DNA of 64,000 bases from Sphingomonas endophytica. GTDB lineage: Bacteria; Pseudomonadota; Alphaproteobacteria; Sphingomonadales; Sphingomonadaceae. This document shows, piece by piece, positions 15,770-24,504 of this stretch; within the stretch, counting starts at the first letter, position 1, and each line of letters begins with the position of its first letter. Location of the stretch: positions 224,069 through 288,068 of the forward strand of contig NZ_JACIJN010000005.1 in NCBI RefSeq assembly GCF_014199415.1. Reading direction: 5' to 3'. Under the pieces are notes generated by a model that did no database searches, was not told where the DNA came from, and saw only the letters and a list, made by a program, of their open reading frames with translations. The translations under genes were made by a program, and so were the position numbers.

Positions 15770-16873
15770 TCACACCCGCATCGGCATCAGCACGTAGAGC
15801 GCCGGGCTCTTGTCGTTCTCGCGGATCAGCGTCGGCGCCGCGGCGTCGGCGAGGTGGACCTCGACCAGATCGGTGCCGATCTGCCCGAGAATGTCCATCA
15901 GATACCGGCTGTTGAAGCCGATCTCGAACGGCGATGCGGCATATTCGCCCGGCACTTCCTCGGCGGCGGTGCCGTTCTCGGGGCTGGTGACCGACAGCGT
16001 GATCTTGTCGCGGTCCAGCGCCATCTTGACCGCACGCGTCTTCTCGGTGGCGATCGTCGAGACGCGGTCGACGCCCTCCATGAAGCTCTTCGGATCGAGC
16101 TTGAGGATCTTGTCGTTGCCGGTCGGGATCACGCGGCTGTAATCGGGGAAGGTGCCGTCGATCAGCTTCGAGGTCAGGATCGCCTGCCCCAGGTCGAAGC
16201 GGATCTTGGTCCCCGACAGCGACACGCCGACCGACCCGTCGACCTCGTCGAGCAGCTTGCGCAGCTCGGCAATGCACTTCCGCGGCACGATCACGTCGGG
16301 CATCCCTGCCGCGCCCTCGGGCTGGTCGACCGTCACGCGCGCAAGGCGGTGGCCGTCGGTCGCGGCGGCCTTCAGCACCCCCTCCGCGACATGCAGGAAG
16401 ATGCCGTTGAGATAGTAACGCGTCTCTTCGGTCGAGATCGCGAAGCGGGTCTTGTCGATGATCTGCTTGAGCGTCTCGGCGGGCAGCTCGAACTGCGTCG
16501 GCAGCTCACCCTCGGCGATCACCGGGAAATCGTCGCGCGGCAGCGTGCCCAGCGAGAAGCGCGCGCGCCCCGCCACGATCGTCATCCGCCCCTCGGCGGC
16601 GGTCAGCGAGACCTGCGCGCCCTCGGGCAGCTTGCGCGCGATGTCGAACAAGGTGTGCGCGGAGACGGTGGTCGCGCCCGGCTGGTCGACCGCGGCGGCG
16701 ACGCTTTCGTTGATCTGCAGATCGAGGTCGGTCGCCATCAGCCGCAGCTGTCCCTCGGCGGTCGCCTCCAGCAGCACGTTCGACAGGATCGGGATGGTGT
16801 TGCGCCGCTCCACCACCGACTGGACGTGGCTCAGCCCCTTCAGCAGCGTCGCGCGTTCAATCGTCGCCTTCAT
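15770..16873 (-). CDS. dnaN: DNA polymerase III beta subunit (sliding clamp)
   Basis: A 367-aa clamp protein that tethers DNA polymerase III to DNA. The start MKATIERATLLKGLSHVQSV and the end YVLMPMRV match DnaN closely, and the three clamp repeats are present across the expected length. ATG 16873 is used; the upstream extension has no family match. dnaA and recF are not adjacent, as is common in alphaproteobacteria. A large nested inverted repeat lies upstream between dnaN and the next gene. Confidence 0.97.
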   Translation of the reverse strand: MKATIERATLLKGLSHVQSVVERRNTIPILSNVLLEATAEGQLRLMATDLDLQINESVAAAVDQPGATTVSAHTLFDIARKLPEGAQVSLTAAEGRMTIVAGRARFSLGTLPRDDFPVIAEGELPTQFELPAETLKQIIDKTRFAISTEETRYYLNGIFLHVAEGVLKAAATDGHRLARVTVDQPEGAAGMPDVIVPRKCIAELRKLLDEVDGSVGVSLSGTKIRFDLGQAILTSKLIDGTFPDYSRVIPTGNDKILKLDPKSFMEGVDRVSTIATEKTRAVKMALDRDKITLSVTSPENGTAAEEVPGEYAASPFEIGFNSRYLMDILGQIGTDLVEVHLADAAAPTLIRENDKSPALYVLMPMRV

Positions 16874-16937
16874 CGTCACTTCCCCCGGCCCGCAGGTCAC
16901 TCACCAGGGGCAATTGGCCAAGTCTCCCTAAGGTCCA

Positions 16938-17245
16938 AACTCTCTCAGAACAAGGTTGTGACGAAGCGGATTTTGGCACCAGGCCAGGGGCAAGGAGGAA
17001 GCGATGCCAAAGCATCGTGACCGACGCGCGACGATGAACAGGTCGCCATGTTCTCCGGACATGGCTTGTATTGTCCGGGGGACAATACAAGCCGTTCATG
17101 GTGCTAAAAGCCGCCGCGCGGCGGTCGCCAGGGGAGGACCGCCGGTCATCGGCGCTTGCTTACGGGTAGCTCTGCTACCCGATTGCGCTGCGCTCCTCGC
17201 CGGCGGTCCTCCACTGGCGATCACGATCCTTGTTCTGAGAGAGTT
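16938..17245. repeat. Nested inverted-repeat element upstream of dnaN
   Basis: Perfect 18-base terminal arms at 16938-16955 (aactctctcagaacaagg) and 17228-17245 enclose about 270 bases without a credible gene. Inside are a near-perfect 21-base inverted pair at 17125-17145 and 17200-17220 (20 of 21), a perfect 12-base-stem hairpin at 17065-17091, a short hairpin at 17047-17063 and another at 17163-17181. The layout is MITE-like or that of a structured RNA. No clear target-site duplication is visible. Confidence 0.75.
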
Positions 17246-17262
17246 AGGGCTTTCGCCAAAAT

Positions 17263-17294
17263 GAAAGGGCCGGAGCAAGCGCCCCAGCCCTTTC
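17263..17294 (-). terminator. Intrinsic terminator of the first small OMP gene
   Basis: On the minus strand the sequence reads as a stem of about 12 pairs (aagggctggggc with gctccggccctt, two G-U type mismatches) followed by TTTCATTTT. It lies about 20 bases after the stop of the gene at 17317-17931. Confidence 0.7.
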
Positions 17295-17316
17295 CTGTTC
17301 CACGATGGTGGAGAAA

Positions 17317-17931
17317 TCAGAAGCGGATGCCCAGCCCCGCCATCAACTGGTGCCGGTCGAGGTCGATGTCGTAACCATCGATGTCGCCGTAATGCGAGTA
17401 GCGATATTCGGCGGTGACGAACGAGGTCGGCGTCAGCTTGTATTCGAGCCCGGCGCCAAGCCGGAAACCACCGAGGTTGGTCTTGTCGATCAGCTCATTC
17501 TCCGAGCTGGTGGTCGCCTGATAGCGATTCTCGACGCGCGCATTGGTGTAACCGCCCTTGCCGTAGATCATCGCCTGCGGCGAGATCACATAGCCCAGCC
17601 GTCCGCCGACATACAGATCGCGGCCCGCCTCGACCGAGAAGCGATCCCCCGCGGTCAGCGCATTGTAGCTGCGCGTCTTGGTGGTCGCGTCGGTATATTC
17701 ACCGTCGATGCCGTAGACGATGTTGCCGCGCTGGAAGTCATAGCCGACCCGGCCGCCATAGCCGAAGCCCTGCTGCCCCTCCGAATCGCCGTCGCCGCCG
17801 TCCTGCACGTTGTCGTAGCCGGCCAGCACCTCGACGCGGCCGCCCGCGAACGGGCCGTCCTGCGCGGTCGCCGGGGCCGCTACCGCGATCGCCATCACCG
17901 TCGCCGGGATCGCCATTGCAAGCTTACGCAT
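17317..17931 (-). CDS. Small outer-membrane beta-barrel protein (OmpA-like/porin family)
   Basis: A 204-aa protein with a clear signal peptide ending APATAQ near residue 24, then alternating beta strands (GGRVGYDF, YVGGRLGYVI, GAGLEYKLTPTSFVTAEYRY) and a C-terminal AGLGIRF that fits the barrel-assembly signal. It resembles 8-stranded OmpA-like or Omp25-type barrels without a peptidoglycan-binding domain. Its role is probably envelope integrity, without a known ligand. The gene at 18131-18715 is a paralog with the same ending. A terminator follows directly. Confidence 0.85.
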   Translation of the reverse strand: MRKLAMAIPATVMAIAVAAPATAQDGPFAGGRVEVLAGYDNVQDGGDGDSEGQQGFGYGGRVGYDFQRGNIVYGIDGEYTDATTKTRSYNALTAGDRFSVEAGRDLYVGGRLGYVISPQAMIYGKGGYTNARVENRYQATTSSENELIDKTNLGGFRLGAGLEYKLTPTSFVTAEYRYSHYGDIDGYDIDLDRHQLMAGLGIRF

Positions 17932-18086
17932 GTCTCACTCCATCTCACTCGCCCCGAAACGCAGGGCGTGGAGGGACAAATACGCGCTCGCGCCATTGTT
18001 GCATGAACCTCACCTAAACAGCGGCGATCGTGGTATTTACGCCACAGCCGGGCGCGGGCATCGACGTGAGACCGCGACCGGAAAAA

Positions 18087-18106
18087 GGGGCCGGAGCACC
18101 GGCCCC
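18087..18106 (-). terminator. Intrinsic terminator of the second small OMP gene
   Basis: A perfect 8-base G/C stem (ggggccgg / ccggcccc) with a 4-base loop, followed on the minus strand by TTTTT. It lies about 25 bases after the stop of the gene at 18131-18715. Confidence 0.82.
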
Positions 18107-18130
18107 GACCCCCTCCCCGCATCGGACCGA

Positions 18131-18715
18131 TCAGAAGCGGATGCCGACGCCCGCCAGCGCCTGCTCGCGCCAGAGACCCTGCTCCAGATCGCCGTCCTTG
18201 CCGTAATGCGACAGACGCACTTCACCCTTCACGAACGCGGCGTCGGACAGCTTGTATTCCACGCCTGCGCCGACGCGGAACCCGGTGGTGACGAGGCGCG
18301 CATAGCCCTTGCTTTCCTCATCCCGCCAGTCGCTACGGAACCGGGCGACGGTGTAGCCGGCCTTGCCGTAGACCAGCGCCTTCGGCGAAAGCACGTAGCC
18401 GACGCGGGCACCGGCCGAGAGATCGAGGTTGGCCTTGATCGCGCGACGCTCGTCCTGGTCGACCGACGTCTTCCTGGTGGTGTTGCCGTCCACCTCGCCC
18501 TCGAAACCGTAGACGATGTTGCCGTCCTGCCAGTCATAGCCGACCAGACCGCCCAGCCCGAGACCGCTCATGCCGAAGTCCTTGATGCTGACATGGTCGA
18601 AGCCGATCAGCGCCTCGGCGCGCGCGCCCTGGAAGCCGTTATCCTGCGCAACCGCCGGGGTCGCCGCGGCAAGACCGAGCGCAACGGCCGGAACGAAAAA
18701 AGAAAACTTGGTCAT
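18131..18715 (-). CDS. Small outer-membrane beta-barrel protein, paralog
   Basis: A 194-aa exported beta-barrel protein. The signal peptide ends ATPAVAQ near residue 25; the barrel strands include GGLVGYDW, GARVGYVL and GAGVEYKLSDAAFVKGEVRL, with the C-terminal AGVGIRF. It aligns along its length with the neighbour at 17317-17931, so the pair looks like a tandem duplication. Each copy has its own terminator, which suggests separate transcripts. ATG 18715 is preferred over the in-frame TTG three bases upstream. Confidence 0.85.
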   Translation of the reverse strand: MTKFSFFVPAVALGLAAATPAVAQDNGFQGARAEALIGFDHVSIKDFGMSGLGLGGLVGYDWQDGNIVYGFEGEVDGNTTRKTSVDQDERRAIKANLDLSAGARVGYVLSPKALVYGKAGYTVARFRSDWRDEESKGYARLVTTGFRVGAGVEYKLSDAAFVKGEVRLSHYGKDGDLEQGLWREQALAGVGIRF

Positions 18716-18864
18716 CAATCACTCCCTTTCGACCGCCCTTGAAGTTCAGGCGGAAGGCGCCTCCTTGGAACGCCTCGGCTATTTTTAGAGAACATCGCGG
18801 GAGTTCGGCGTTTGCTTCCGAAATAGATTGCAGTTAACGGCGGAGAACCTTCCACGAGCACCAA

Positions 18865-19338
18865 GTGATGATCTTTTCCATCGCCTTGTTAATGCTGATC
18901 GGTGAACGTGAGCCGTTGGGCGTCTGGCAACGCTGGGCGGCGTTGCGCGACACGGCCGGGCCGCGCTGCGTCGCGGTGGCGCAACCGCTCCGCCGTGACG
19001 GCACGACCGACCGGCGCGGCGGCTATGCACTGGTCGCGGCGCGGCAGGGCGCAACGCGCGCGCCGTCGATCCGCTTTCGCCTGACCCGCCCGCGTGGCGA
19101 CGGCGCACCGCTGACGCTGGTGATCGGCGACCGGCGGTTCGCGCTGGCGGGCGATCGCGAGTCGGCGCGCGCCGCCGACCCGGAGACCGATCGCGCGATC
19201 GTCGGCGCGATGCGCGGCGCGACCGGGATGACGCTCACCACGCTGGACGCGGCGGGCCGTCCGCTCGGCGACACCTATCCGCTGGCCGGCGCCGCGACCG
19301 CGATCGACGCCGCGCAGCTGGGATGCGCCCGGCGGTAA
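18865..19338 (+). CDS. IalB-like (invasion-associated locus B family) protein
   Basis: A 157-aa protein with a hydrophobic N-terminus ([14 protein letters not shown]). The layout recalls the IalB family: [12 protein letters not shown], a cysteine early on ([10 protein letters not shown]), and a C-terminal [14 protein letters not shown]...DTYPLAG...AAQLGCARR. The name comes from a Bartonella invasion locus; in free-living sphingomonads the role is unknown and probably periplasmic. The two cysteines could form a disulfide. The second ATG at 18868 is an alternative start. The gene lies just upstream of rlmN. Confidence 0.6.
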   Translation: MMIFSIALLMLIGEREPLGVWQRWAALRDTAGPRCVAVAQPLRRDGTTDRRGGYALVAARQGATRAPSIRFRLTRPRGDGAPLTLVIGDRRFALAGDRESARAADPETDRAIVGAMRGATGMTLTTLDAAGRPLGDTYPLAGAATAIDAAQLGCARR

Positions 19339-19376
19339 CGCTGGAAAAATGCGCCGACTTGGCCTATGTGCGCGCG

Positions 19377-20585
19377 ATGCTCACAGCCTCGGCCGCCCCC
19401 ATGCCCATCCCCGGGCACATCGACCCCGTGACCGTGCCGCGTGCCAGCGCGCCGCGCACCGACGGCCGCATCGACCTGATCGGGCTGCCGCGCGACGACT
19501 TGCGCCGCGTGCTCGAAGAGTCCGGGCTGGAGCCGCGCCAGGCCAAGTTGCGCGCCAAGCAGATCTGGCACTGGATCTACAATCGCGGCGCGACCGACTT
19601 TGCGGTGATGACCGACATCGCCAAGGCGCAGCACCCGTGGCTGTCCGAGCGCTTCGTGATCGGGCGCCCGCAGGTGGTCGAGGCGCAGGTGTCGACCGAC
19701 GGCACGCGCAAATGGCTGCTCCGCTCTGAGGACGGGCAGGATTACGAGGCGGTGTTCATCCCGGACGCGGATCGCGGGACGTTGTGCGTGTCGAGCCAGG
19801 TCGGCTGCACGCTCAACTGCCGCTTCTGCCATACGGGCACGATGCGGCTGGTCCGCAACCTGACCGCGGGCGAGATCGTCGGGCAGGTGATGCTGGCGCG
19901 CGACGCGCTTGGTGAGTGGCCGAGCCAGCCCGAAGGGCGGATGCTCACCAACATCGTGATGATGGGCATGGGCGAGCCGCTCTACAATTTCGACGCGGTG
20001 CGCGACGCGCTCAAGCTGGTGATGGACGGCGACGGGCTCGCGCTCAGCAAGCGCCGCATCACGCTGTCGACCAGCGGCGTGGTGCCGATGATGGCGCGCG
20101 CCGGCGAGGAGATCGGCGTCAATCTCGCGGTGTCGCTCCACGCGGTGACCAAGGACGTCCGCGACGAGATCGTCCCGCTCAACCGCAAATACGGCATCGA
20201 GGAGTTGCTGCAGGCGTGCGCCGACTATCCCGGTGCGAACAACGCCCGCCGCATCACGTTCGAATATGTGATGCTGAAGGACAAGAACGACTCGGATGCC
20301 GAGGCGCATGAGCTGGTCCGGCTGCTCAAGCAGTACAAGTTGCCCGCCAAGGTCAATCTGATTCCGTTCAACCCGTGGCCGGGCGCGGATTACGAGACCT
20401 CGACGCCCGAGCGGGTGCGGCGCTTCAGCGAGATCGTGTTCGAGGGCGGCATCTCCGCCCCGGTCCGCACCCCGCGCGGGCGCGACATCGACGCGGCGTG
20501 CGGGCAGTTGAAGACCGCGGCGGAGAAGAAGAGCCGCGCCGAACTCGATCGGCTGGCAGCGGAGAAGCAGGCCGCGCTTGGTTGA
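19377..20585 (+). CDS. rlmN: Dual-specificity RNA methyltransferase RlmN
   Basis: A radical-SAM enzyme that methylates C2 of adenine in 23S rRNA (A2503) and tRNA (A37). The 4Fe-4S motif CTLNCRFC (C144, C148, C151 from this start) and the block [15 protein letters not shown] are diagnostic; C-terminal [18 protein letters not shown] contains the methylated-cysteine region. The start is uncertain: ATG at 19377 (402 aa), 19401 (394 aa) or 19323. The last would overlap the preceding gene; no good ribosome-binding site separates them. Confidence 0.95.
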   Translation: MLTASAAPMPIPGHIDPVTVPRASAPRTDGRIDLIGLPRDDLRRVLEESGLEPRQAKLRAKQIWHWIYNRGATDFAVMTDIAKAQHPWLSERFVIGRPQVVEAQVSTDGTRKWLLRSEDGQDYEAVFIPDADRGTLCVSSQVGCTLNCRFCHTGTMRLVRNLTAGEIVGQVMLARDALGEWPSQPEGRMLTNIVMMGMGEPLYNFDAVRDALKLVMDGDGLALSKRRITLSTSGVVPMMARAGEEIGVNLAVSLHAVTKDVRDEIVPLNRKYGIEELLQACADYPGANNARRITFEYVMLKDKNDSDAEAHELVRLLKQYKLPAKVNLIPFNPWPGADYETSTPERVRRFSEIVFEGGISAPVRTPRGRDIDAACGQLKTAAEKKSRAELDRLAAEKQAALG

Positions 20586-21336
20586 TGCGACCGGGCTGGC
20601 GCTCGCCGGTGGGGCGGGCGTCCTCGGCGGGATGATGAACGCGCTGGCGGGCGGCGGCACCTTCGCGACGATGCCGGCGCTGCTCGGGCTCGGTACGCCG
20701 GCCAATATCGCCAATGCCACCTCCAACCTCGGGCTGATGCCGGGGGGCGCGACCAGCGCGTGGAGCTTCCGCCACGAATTGCAGCCGGTCGGCGGCGTCC
20801 CAGTGCGCGTGCTGGCGGCGATCACCTTCGTCGGCGGGCTGCTCGGCAGTGTCCTGCTGGTGGTCACGCCCGGCGCGGCATTCGACCTGATCGTCCCGTG
20901 GCTGCTGCTGGTCGCGTTCGTCGCGATCGTGTTCGGCGCGCGCGCCGCGGACTGGCTGGCGACGCGGGTGACGATCAAGCCGCGCACGCTGATGGCGGTG
21001 CAGGCGGTGCTCGGCACCTATGGCGGCTATTTCGGCGGCGGGGTCGGGATCATGACCACCGCCACCTACGGCCTGCTGGCGGGCACGACGCCGCGCGCGA
21101 TGTTCGCGCCGCGCACATTGATGCTGACCGTCGCCAATTTCGCCGCCGCGATCGTGTTCGTCGCGTGCGGGATGATCCGCTGGGACGCGTGCCTGCCGAT
21201 GCTGGCGGGCGGCGTGGTCGGCGGCTGGCTGGGCGCGATCGTCGGCAAGCGGCTGCCCGCGCTCGTGGTGCGGTGGTGGACGATCCTCGTCACCGGCGCG
21301 ACGACGGCGGTGTTCTTCGCGCACGCCTACGGGTGA
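20578..21336 (+). CDS. TauE/SafE family permease
   Basis: A 252-aa integral membrane protein with about eight hydrophobic segments and the duplicated glycine-rich motif of the family ([19 protein letters not shown] in the first half and [14 protein letters not shown] in the second). Members export or import small anions such as sulfite, sulfoacetate or other organosulfur compounds; the substrate here is unknown. The likely start is TTG at 20578, overlapping the rlmN stop by 8 bases; the next in-frame ATG would delete the first motif. Confidence 0.88.
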   Translation: MVDATGLALAGGAGVLGGMMNALAGGGTFATMPALLGLGTPANIANATSNLGLMPGGATSAWSFRHELQPVGGVPVRVLAAITFVGGLLGSVLLVVTPGAAFDLIVPWLLLVAFVAIVFGARAADWLATRVTIKPRTLMAVQAVLGTYGGYFGGGVGIMTTATYGLLAGTTPRAMFAPRTLMLTVANFAAAIVFVACGMIRWDACLPMLAGGVVGGWLGAIVGKRLPALVVRWWTILVTGATTAVFFAHAYG

Positions 21337-21340
21337 CGGC

Positions 21341-21946
21341 TCAGCCGGGCCGGGTCATCGCGAACGTTTCGCCCAGCTCGAAATAATCGGCCGGGCCACC
21401 ACCGCGCAGGATCGGGCGCGCGCGGGCGGTCTGGTAGACGCCGTCCTCCAGCATGGCGGTGTCGATATGGATCGCGACCGCCTCGCCGAGCACCAGCCAG
21501 CCCGGCACGCCGGCGCCGTGGCGGTCCTGCAGCTGGACGATCTGCGTCACCTTGCACTCGAACTGCACCGGGCTCAGCGCGACGCGCGGCGGCGCGACCC
21601 GCTCCGAGGGCAGCGCCGCCAGCCCGGCGCGCGTGAACTCGTCCTCGTCGGTCATTGCCGAGGTCTCGTTCATCGCCGCGGCGAGATCGCGGGTCGCCAG
21701 ATTCCAGACGAACTCGCCCGTCTCGCGCGCGTTCGCCAGCGAGTCCTTCGCGCCGTTCGAGCAGAAGCCGATGATCGGCGGGCGGTAGGAGAAGAGATTG
21801 AAGAAGCTGTAGGGTGCGAGGTTGCGCCGGCCATCCGCCGAAACGGTCGCGATCCAGCCGATCGGGCGTGGGCCGACGATCGCGTTGAGGGGATCGTGCG
21901 CAAGACCATGTCCCTGCGCCGGCTCGTAGAAATGCCATTCGGTCAT
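21341..21946 (-). CDS. Flavin reductase family protein (FMN-binding split barrel)
   Basis: A 201-aa protein with the flavin reductase-like fold: PRPIGWIATVSADGRRNLAPYSFFN binds FMN, and PPIIGFCSNGAKDSLANARETGEFVWN follows. Members reduce flavin for monooxygenases or act as flavoproteins themselves. ATG 21946 fits the usual N-terminus; it lies 27 bases from the divergent cytochrome b gene, so the two share a promoter region. It is convergent with the TauE/SafE gene, with only 4 bases between stops. Confidence 0.85.
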   Translation of the reverse strand: MTEWHFYEPAQGHGLAHDPLNAIVGPRPIGWIATVSADGRRNLAPYSFFNLFSYRPPIIGFCSNGAKDSLANARETGEFVWNLATRDLAAAMNETSAMTDEDEFTRAGLAALPSERVAPPRVALSPVQFECKVTQIVQLQDRHGAGVPGWLVLGEAVAIHIDTAMLEDGVYQTARARPILRGGGPADYFELGETFAMTRPG

Positions 21947-21972
21947 GCCGCGGCTTCTGCTAGGAAGCGCGG

Positions 21973-22665
21973 ATGGCTGCAACCATGATCCACCGTCACC
22001 GGCTCGCCACCCGCGTGTGGCACTGGCTCAACGCGGTGGCGATCTTCATCCTGATCGGGTCCGGGCTCGGCATCTCGAACGCGCATCCGCGGCTTTATTG
22101 GGGGCGGTACGGCGCCAATTTCGACCACGCCTGGGCGCAGCTCCCGCGCTTTCCTGCGTGGCTGACGATACCGGCGAGCTACAATCTCGCGATCTCGCGG
22201 CGCTGGCATCTGTTCTTCGCGCTGGTGCTCGGCTTCTCGCTGCTCGCCTATATGATCGTCAGCCTGCTCAATCGCCATTTTCAGCGCGACCTGCGCGTGC
22301 GGCGGCGCGATGTCGGCACGGCGCATCTGCGCGCCGACGTCCGCGCGCATCTCGCGCTGCGCTTCCACGATCCCGAGGCGCCCGGCGAGTACAATGCGCT
22401 GCAGAAGCTCAGCTATGTCGCCGTGATCTTTTTCGCGCTCCCGCTTGTGATCTTTACCGGGCTGGCGCTGTCGCCCGGCATGGATGCGGCCTGGCCGTGG
22501 CTGCTCGACCTGTTCGGCGGTCGGCAATCGGCGCGGTCGCTGCACTTCGTCGCGATGGCGGTGATCGCTCTGTTCACGATCGTCCATCTCGCGCTGGTGA
22601 TCCTCGCCGGCTGGCGCAACGAGCTGCGCTCGATGCTGACCGGCTGGTGGCGGGTGCCCGAATGA
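21973..22665 (+). CDS. Cytochrome b561-type (Ni/Fe-hydrogenase/thiosulfate reductase-like) membrane subunit
   Basis: A 230-aa membrane protein with four main hydrophobic segments and histidines in the positions expected for two b hemes (ATRVWHWLNAVAIF, RRWHLFFALVLGF, SARSLHFVAMAVIALFTIVHLAL). It likely passes quinol electrons to the downstream molybdoenzyme, whose start overlaps its stop by 4 bases (ATGA). It thus takes the place of MsrQ/YedZ in an MsrPQ-like pair, though it looks more like the hydrogenase or formate dehydrogenase cytochrome b class. Confidence 0.86.
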   Translation: MAATMIHRHRLATRVWHWLNAVAIFILIGSGLGISNAHPRLYWGRYGANFDHAWAQLPRFPAWLTIPASYNLAISRRWHLFFALVLGFSLLAYMIVSLLNRHFQRDLRVRRRDVGTAHLRADVRAHLALRFHDPEAPGEYNALQKLSYVAVIFFALPLVIFTGLALSPGMDAAWPWLLDLFGGRQSARSLHFVAMAVIALFTIVHLALVILAGWRNELRSMLTGWWRVPE

Positions 22666-23405
22666 TCCGGCGGCGGACCCTGCTCGGCGGCGGCGCGGGG
22701 CTGATGCTCGCCGGCTGCGACCGCGTCATCCAGCAGCCGACGGTGCGCTCGATCGTCTTCAAGGGCGAGGACATGCACCGCGCGCTGCAACGCGCGCTGT
22801 CGAATCGCGACGCGCTCGCCCCCGAGTTCACGCCCGAGCAGATGTCGCCGCGCTTCCGCACCAACGGCACGCGCGATCCGAGCACGCCAGCCTATGCCGC
22901 GCTGCGCGCCGGGCGCTTCGCCGACTGGCGGCTGACCGTCGACGGACTCGTCGCGCGGCCGCTGTCGCTGTCGCTCGCCGACCTCGGCCGCTTCCCGCAG
23001 CGCGCGCAGATCACCCGTCACGATTGCGTCGAGGGGTGGAGCGCGATCGGCAAATGGCAGGGACCGCCGCTCGGCGACGTGCTCAAGGCGGCGGGGCTGC
23101 GCGACGCGGCACGCTACATCGTGTTCCGCTGCGCCGACCTGTACGGCGGCGCGCCTTATTACGAATCGATCGATCTGATCGACGCCTTCCACCCGCAGAC
23201 GATCCTCGCCTGGGCGATGAACGACCGCTTCCTCGACGTCGGCCACGGCGCGCCGCTGCGGCTGCGGGTCGAGCGCCAGCTCGGCTACAAGCACGCCAAA
23301 TATCTGATGCAGGTCACCGCGGTCGCCAGCCTCGCCGGGATCGGCAAAGGGCGCGGCGGCTATTGGGAAGACAATGTCGATTACGACTGGTGGGCGGGGA
23401 TCTGA
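22662..23405 (+). CDS. Sulfite oxidase/MsrP-like molybdopterin oxidoreductase with Tat-type signal
   Basis: A 247-aa protein with a twin-arginine leader (MIRRRTLLGGGAGLMLAGC) that also contains a lipobox-like LAGC at residues 16-19, so it may be a Tat-exported lipoprotein. The mononuclear Mo-pterin domain shows the cysteine ligand in TRHDCVEGWSAIGKW (C122), then YESIDLIDAFHPQTILAW and GAPLRLRVERQLGYKHAKY. E. coli MsrP repairs periplasmic methionine sulfoxide; related enzymes have other substrates. Its partner is the cytochrome b encoded immediately upstream. Confidence 0.88.
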   Translation: MIRRRTLLGGGAGLMLAGCDRVIQQPTVRSIVFKGEDMHRALQRALSNRDALAPEFTPEQMSPRFRTNGTRDPSTPAYAALRAGRFADWRLTVDGLVARPLSLSLADLGRFPQRAQITRHDCVEGWSAIGKWQGPPLGDVLKAAGLRDAARYIVFRCADLYGGAPYYESIDLIDAFHPQTILAWAMNDRFLDVGHGAPLRLRVERQLGYKHAKYLMQVTAVASLAGIGKGRGGYWEDNVDYDWWAGI

Positions 23406-23473
23406 CCGGGCTCGCCCGGACATGATCAGGCTTTCCGCCTCTTTCCGCGCCGGCCGACCGGCGCGGCGTGGGA

Positions 23474-24121
23474 TCAGGCTTGGGGCGGGGGCGGCAGCGG
23501 ATCCGCCGCCTTCTCGGCCTTGCGCGATCGCCGCCGCAGCGCGACGACATAAATGATCGCCGCCACGCTCGCGAACAGGAACCACTGCACCGCATAGGCG
23601 AGATGGTTGTTCGGGATCGACTCGATCGACGGGGGATTGTTCGGTGCCAGCCCGGCGGCCGGCGTCGCGGCGACCAGCATCAGCTCGCGCGGCGCGTGCG
23701 GCTGCGTCACCTCTGCGATCAACGGCCGCGGATCGGGCGCGTGCGCGATCCAGCCGCTGACCTTGCCGCCACCCCACGCGACCTTTCCGACCGGATCGCG
23801 GGTCGTGCCGATCTGGACGCGCAGCCCCGGCCCTTCCGCGCCCGTCCGGCACAAGGCGATGACGCGATACCCCGCCGCCCCCGCCCCGGCGCGGGTGATC
23901 GACACCGGCTCGAGGCAGAAGGCGCTGCTGCGCCGGAACAGCAAGGTCTCGTCCGAGACCCGCGGAAAGGCGACCGCCGGCCGCGTCGGGTTGGCGGCAA
24001 GCTGCGCAAGAAACGCTTCCTTTTGCGGCCGTCGATCGAGCAGCTGCCACAGCCCGAGCGCGATCATCGCCGCGATCGCGATGCCGACGACGATCGTCGG
24101 GAGCAGCGGAATGCGCTTCAC
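23474..24121 (-). CDS. SURF1 family cytochrome oxidase biogenesis protein
   Basis: A 215-aa protein with the SURF1 layout: an N-terminal membrane helix (LLPTIVVGIAIAAMIALGLWQL), a periplasmic domain with VSGWIAHAPDPRP, and a C-terminal helix after NNHLAYAVQWFLFA. SURF1 helps insert heme a into oxidase subunit I. It is the last gene of the minus-strand oxidase assembly operon, coupled by ATGA to the DUF983 gene. Confidence 0.92.
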   Translation of the reverse strand: MKRIPLLPTIVVGIAIAAMIALGLWQLLDRRPQKEAFLAQLAANPTRPAVAFPRVSDETLLFRRSSAFCLEPVSITRAGAGAAGYRVIALCRTGAEGPGLRVQIGTTRDPVGKVAWGGGKVSGWIAHAPDPRPLIAEVTQPHAPRELMLVAATPAAGLAPNNPPSIESIPNNHLAYAVQWFLFASVAAIIYVVALRRRSRKAEKAADPLPPPPQA

Positions 24122-24504
24122 TGTACCAGCCGCCCCTCACCCGCCGCATGGCGGTATTCGGCGGCGAGCAGCCACCCCTTGGCGACGCGCAGCGACCAGA
24201 CGATCGCAACGGTGCTCAGCGGCACCCACAACAACACGTGGAGCCACCACGGCGGAGAGAAGGAGAGTTCGACGACGATCGCCAGCGCGACGACGATCGC
24301 GCCCCATGCCAGCACCAGCAACGCCGCCGGGCCGTCGCCGACGTTGAAGCCCGCGATCGACAGCCCGCATGCCGAACAGCGGTCGGCGAAACGAAGGACG
24401 CCCGCAAACAAGCTGCGGGCGCCACATCGGGGACATAACCCCTTGATTCCACAATCGATCGGCCGGGGCGGCGCCCCGACCGTCGACCGACCGGCGTCGC
24501 TCAT
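24118..24504 (-). CDS. DUF983 domain protein
   Basis: A 128-aa membrane protein with an N-terminal zinc-ribbon-like pair (GLCPRCGARSLF and DRCSACGLSI) and two hydrophobic segments. DUF983 genes commonly lie in alphaproteobacterial cox operons between ctaE and SURF1, as here, so a part in oxidase assembly is inferred; its molecular role is not known to me. ATG 24504 overlaps the ctaE stop (ATGA). Confidence 0.88.
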   Translation of the reverse strand: MSDAGRSTVGAPPRPIDCGIKGLCPRCGARSLFAGVLRFADRCSACGLSIAGFNVGDGPAALLVLAWGAIVVALAIVVELSFSPPWWLHVLLWVPLSTVAIVWSLRVAKGWLLAAEYRHAAGEGRLVQ

